NCBI GenBank assembly: GCA_024401295.1
Contig: JAKSLG010000021.1
Coordinates: 1-41,858, forward strand
Length of the DNA stretch: 41,858 nt
DNA from: Bacteroidales bacterium
GTDB lineage: Bacteria > Bacteroidota > Bacteroidia > Bacteroidales > Marinilabiliaceae
Direction: 5' to 3'
The position numbers and the translations under genes are program-made. The notes beneath the pieces are model-generated. The model was not told the origin of the DNA, did no database searches, and saw nothing but the letters and a program-made list of their open reading frames with translations. This document shows, piece by piece, positions 38,728-41,858 of this stretch (positions within the stretch are counted from its first letter, which is position 1; each line of letters opens with the position of its first letter).

Positions 38728-40185
38728 ATGAGAAATAGTGTTTTTGTTCTCTTGTTTGTACTTGTGGCCGCTTTGTCTTGTACTCAAGCAATGGCCGAAT
38801 CTGTCTATAATGGATTAAAGTATGAAATCGTATCTGGAAATTTGCGAATAACGGGATATACAGAGGATTGTCCTGTCAATCTTGTCGTCCCGGAGCGCAT
38901 AGGTGCCGACGCGGTCTATGAAATAGCGAATGGATGTTTTCAGAACTTCAATACGCTAAAAAGTGTGCAGTTGCCATCTTCGCTTATCAGACTTGGCAGT
39001 ACAAGTTTTACCGGTTGCGTTGAACTTGAAAGCCTTTCTGTGTATGAGGCAAGTTTTAGCGTAAGTAACGACCACAAGTACACATCTGTAGATGGTGTGC
39101 TTTATTCAAATAGTGGTAGCGAGTTGGCTGTCTTTCCTGCAAAAAAACAAGGCAGATTCGAAATATCTGATGGCGTCACGACCATATGGAAAGGTGCTTT
39201 CGACAGCAGCAATCTGACATATCTTGTTATTCCTGGCAGCATAACAAACTTGAAGGACGAGACATTTAAGAATAGTAAAATCAGAAATATCGAATTCACT
39301 TCTGATATGGCACCAACAATCGGTAATGATGTTTTTATGGGTTGTATGTATGTCAGAATCAGAGTGCCGTATGGTTGCAAGTCTGAATATGAAGGCTTTG
39401 GCAATGTGATGGAAATCTATTATGAGGATGGCATTCAATACAGTATCCGTAATAGTGAGGTTGACGTTGTAGGTTTCTCAAGCGATTGTTCCAACAATGT
39501 GGTTCTGCCTAGATCGATAGAAATCAGTGGCGCTTCATATACGGTGAAAAACATGGCGGACAGTTGCTTCATCTATTGCGATAAATTGGAAGAAATAACA
39601 ATACCTTCGTCTTATGTGAGAATTGGAACTATGTGTTTTGCCGGGTGTAGCTCTTTGAGGAATATCTATATTGATGGCGATGATGGCAAATACACATCTG
39701 TTGATGGCGTTTTGTATGCTCATGGTGGAAGTGGATTGCAATTAGCGGTGATGCCGGCAAAGAAAACAGGTACGTATGTAATGCCAGATGAATTGACAGA
39801 TATTTGGAAAGGCGCATTTTGGGGCAGCAGTCTTTCAAAAGTGGTTGTCAATGAAAATATTTCAACAATAAAAGATGAGACGTTCAAGAATTGCGAGAAT
39901 CTTCGAACAGTAGAATTCACATCAACTGAGGCTCCGACTTTCCAGAAAGATGTTTTTGCGGGATGCTCAGACATAAAAATCGTTGTACCTGATGGCAGCG
40001 CAGATGAGTATAAGGAAGCATTGGTTAATAATGCTGTATATAACACTCTGGTTGAAAGCAGCTCAACGGCTGTACCTTCTGTCGGCATTACAAAGAACAG
40101 AAGTGTTGTCAAGACCATCGAGAATGGCAAAGTCGTGATTATTCGTGACAACAAGAAGTATGACCTAAGCGGCTGCAAGCTATAA
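38728..40185 (+). CDS. BspA-like leucine-rich repeat surface protein
   Basis: 485 aa, exported (signal FVLLFVLVAALSCTQAMA). LRR_5/BspA-type repeats: ANGCFQNFNTLKSVQLPSSL, LGSTSFTGCVELESLSV, IGTMCFAGCSSLRNI. The protein is an internal duplication: a block with KYTSVDGVLYS, LAVFPAKKQG, TIWKGAFDS and LKDETFKNS recurs about 200 residues later as KYTSVDGVLYA, LAVMPAKKTG, DIWKGAFWG and IKDETFKNC. The tail VVIIRDNKKYDLSGCKL resembles C-terminal endings of Bacteroidota surface proteins and may be a sorting or end-cap segment. Likely adhesion or binding function. The upstream extension to 38443 is antisense to the exonuclease and crosses the promoter. Confidence 0.88.
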   Translation: MRNSVFVLLFVLVAALSCTQAMAESVYNGLKYEIVSGNLRITGYTEDCPVNLVVPERIGADAVYEIANGCFQNFNTLKSVQLPSSLIRLGSTSFTGCVELESLSVYEASFSVSNDHKYTSVDGVLYSNSGSELAVFPAKKQGRFEISDGVTTIWKGAFDSSNLTYLVIPGSITNLKDETFKNSKIRNIEFTSDMAPTIGNDVFMGCMYVRIRVPYGCKSEYEGFGNVMEIYYEDGIQYSIRNSEVDVVGFSSDCSNNVVLPRSIEISGASYTVKNMADSCFIYCDKLEEITIPSSYVRIGTMCFAGCSSLRNIYIDGDDGKYTSVDGVLYAHGGSGLQLAVMPAKKTGTYVMPDELTDIWKGAFWGSSLSKVVVNENISTIKDETFKNCENLRTVEFTSTEAPTFQKDVFAGCSDIKIVVPDGSADEYKEALVNNAVYNTLVESSSTAVPSVGITKNRSVVKTIENGKVVIIRDNKKYDLSGCKL

Positions 40186-40274
40186 AACGTATCGTTACGC
40201 AAACGATAATAACAGTGGGCTTCTACTAGTGTGGGAGATATACTTTTTTGTCAATGCGACTCAAAACAAAACAC

Positions 40275-40282
40275 TATTTTTG
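40275..40282 (+). promoter_or_regulatory. Promoter for the 484-aa membrane protein
   Basis: TATTTTTG at -7 and TTTG at 40247-40250, 24 bases apart; the ATG at 40298 lies 15 bases beyond. Confidence 0.65.
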
Positions 40283-40297
40283 CAAAAAGCAACTTTA

Positions 40298-41752
40298 ATG
40301 AAGAATACCTTTTTTGCCACATGTTCTGCCATATGGCATACACTTCGCCGATTCGGACTGCCTATGTTGGTAATGGTGGCGTTGTATATATTCTGGTCAT
40401 TTTTACCAGGTGGGTATCATGGCAACATCAATGATCAGCTTATGCTGTTATTGGCGTGCATGTTATCAATAGTATTTATCATTGTCATCAGTGCCTCGAA
40501 ACACAAGATAGCGTGGTCTTTGGTATGCTTCGCAACGGCCGTAGCTTATGTTGTGGAACTATTCCGACTGCAGAAGGCTGTCTTTCCCAACTATTATTTA
40601 GATAATATCTGGCTTATATTATTGCTGTCTTTTCTCTTCCTGCCCTATAGCGATCAGGCCAACTGCCACAAACAGGTGCGCTATACGCTGAGGGCAATCA
40701 TGGGTGTAGTCATCATGCTGGCATTGACAATGGGAACCTTGCTGATTATTGATTATTTCAGTCTGAGTCCGAGCCGGATTATTGTATGGCTGTTGTTCCT
40801 GTTGTTCCTGTTCATTGGCTTGTGTGTTATACCACGCCCGGACAATAATGTGCCTGACGAGCCGCATTACAACATCTGTTACTGCATATTTGTCAATGGC
40901 ATTCTTGCTCCGCTGACTGTTGTGGTATTCGTTGTTGGTTTTGCGTTAAGCATTGCCAATGTGGTTGCTGTCATCACCGATACTGACGTTGCCATCAAGA
41001 CCCCAGACATTCCGGTAGGGGCAAGAATCAGTATGATAGCTGCGTTGTTTTTCGGTGGCCTGACACATTTCTTTGGTCGTCCGCTTATCAGCCAGTCGTC
41101 CGGCATGTCTTTCATCAGCATCGTTGTGCGTCTGATTCCATGGATCACACTGGGATTGTTGCTGACATCTGTTACTGGCATGACGATGTTTTTCAACAAA
41201 TATGGTAATAACCATTCTGACATGACGGTTTTTTTATTAATCGCAGTTCCTGGTTTGATATTCGCATTATGGACAATGTTTGACCGCAAACGCACATTAT
41301 ATATTATTGCCGCGCTACCACTGATATGCTACTCGAATTATCTGATTGGAATAGCCGACCGGAACATAATCAGATGGCAGATACAGAACATCATTGAGAT
41401 TTATCCGCCACAGTCCATGCCTATGAAATCAACCTATCAACTCAAAACATGGATGCGCTTACTGCCGGATGACGAACAGAGGATTATGGCTAATTATCTC
41501 ATATGGGAATATTTTCTGCTGGGTGAAGATGGATGTAAAATTATAGACTGCAATGAGATTTCAGAAAGTGAGTGCGCAGATATCTACTCCAAAGTGAAGG
41601 ACTACTCTCTGGATGATGAAAAAGACATCTACATAATCGGCTCCGACGAAAAATCAGACGAAGACACAGCCGATACAGATGGCAAGGTCTACGATAGCGA
41701 AGATGCTGACGAAATGGATGACGACAGCGATTACGATGCAGATGGTGAGTAA
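40298..41752 (+). CDS. Multi-pass membrane protein with acidic tail, possibly DUF4153-like
   Basis: 484 aa. About ten to eleven hydrophobic helices between residues 15 and 355 (for example MLVMVALYIFWSFLPGG, LVCFATAVAYVVEL, IIVWLLFLLFLFIGLCVI, ITLGLLLTSVTGMTMFF). The rest is soluble, with WMRLLPDDEQRIMANYLIWE, and ends in a highly acidic tail of about 45 residues (EDADEMDDDSDYDADGE). The layout recalls the DUF4153 family of Bacteroidota, but no signature is certain. The frame extends to 40229, but the promoter at 40275 sets the start at 40298. No terminator is seen before the window ends. Confidence 0.65.
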   Translation: MKNTFFATCSAIWHTLRRFGLPMLVMVALYIFWSFLPGGYHGNINDQLMLLLACMLSIVFIIVISASKHKIAWSLVCFATAVAYVVELFRLQKAVFPNYYLDNIWLILLLSFLFLPYSDQANCHKQVRYTLRAIMGVVIMLALTMGTLLIIDYFSLSPSRIIVWLLFLLFLFIGLCVIPRPDNNVPDEPHYNICYCIFVNGILAPLTVVVFVVGFALSIANVVAVITDTDVAIKTPDIPVGARISMIAALFFGGLTHFFGRPLISQSSGMSFISIVVRLIPWITLGLLLTSVTGMTMFFNKYGNNHSDMTVFLLIAVPGLIFALWTMFDRKRTLYIIAALPLICYSNYLIGIADRNIIRWQIQNIIEIYPPQSMPMKSTYQLKTWMRLLPDDEQRIMANYLIWEYFLLGEDGCKIIDCNEISESECADIYSKVKDYSLDDEKDIYIIGSDEKSDEDTADTDGKVYDSEDADEMDDDSDYDADGE

Positions 41753-41858
41753 GGAAAAACAGGGGAAACTGACGAGACAGACAGACATAGACAAAACCGT
41801 CGGTACAGCTGCCTGCAATGAATAATATTAGCAATATATATGTTCTTTTTGCATAATA

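Noticed and set aside
40186-40220. Hairpin TATCGTT/AACGATA after the BspA-like gene as a terminator
   Set aside because: The stem is perfect but short and no T run follows on the plus strand.

Overview
The window looks like a chromosomal piece of a Bacteroidales bacterium (phylum Bacteroidota), most like gut or rumen relatives of Prevotella or Muribaculaceae; the family cannot be fixed from sequence alone. Three things point there. Gene families typical of the phylum are present: DUF4974/FecR, a TonB receptor with an STN domain, DUF4249, FISUMP, BspA-like leucine-rich repeats, DUF6266, and many lipoprotein carbohydrate enzymes. At least fourteen genes or operons are preceded by the Bacteroidetes -7 promoter element TAnnTTTG. 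Shine-Dalgarno sequences are mostly weak. I found no rRNA, tRNA, CRISPR array or intact transposase.

Layout. 1-3313 (+): the 3' part of a type III restriction-modification locus (mod, cut by the window edge, then a compact res), followed by two hairpins, a 646-base gene-free stretch with 11-bp tandem repeats, and a DUF6266 gene. 4704-11544 (-): LTA-synthase-like sulfatase, Ppx/GppA phosphatase, amidase, GH9 endoglucanase and a THUMP-type RNA methyltransferase. 11873-18478 (+): a RidA-like protein; then a tightly coupled cassette of a 56-aa acidic Cys-containing ORF, a miniature FecR-like protein, an STN TonB-dependent receptor and a DUF4249 lipoprotein; then trxB. 18573-19211 (+): two small genes. 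19206-21799 (-): AlkD glycosylase, a helical-repeat protein, a single-HKD PLD protein and a membrane protein, probably one operon. 21931-24474 (+): GH31. 24549-29348 (-): a small surface protein, a FISUMP lipoprotein with a 31-aa ORF behind it, a repeat-rich 800-base gene desert, and a CE1 esterase. 29561-36072 (+): aldo/keto reductase, CDF metal exporter, two GH43 enzymes, a CE6/SASA esterase and DUF3237. 36243-37988 (+): phosphohexomutase. 38059-38547 (-): DnaQ-like exonuclease. 38728-41752 (+): BspA-like protein and a membrane protein.

How it fits together. GH9, GH31 with a PA14 insert, two GH43, CE1 and CE6 would suit breakdown of xylan or xyloglucan-type plant polysaccharide, but no SusC/SusD pair or hybrid two-component sensor lies beside them, so these are scattered enzymes rather than a full PUL. 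The 13257-17545 cassette has the layout of a TonB-linked surface-signalling and uptake locus, but no sigma factor gene is adjacent and the FecR protein is cut down to a membrane segment plus DUF4974.

The least explained parts are the two gene-poor stretches (3314-3959 and 26721-27518). They share a family of 11-bp tandem repeats. The second also holds a 205-bp imperfect palindrome that keeps register to within 3 bases across its whole length.
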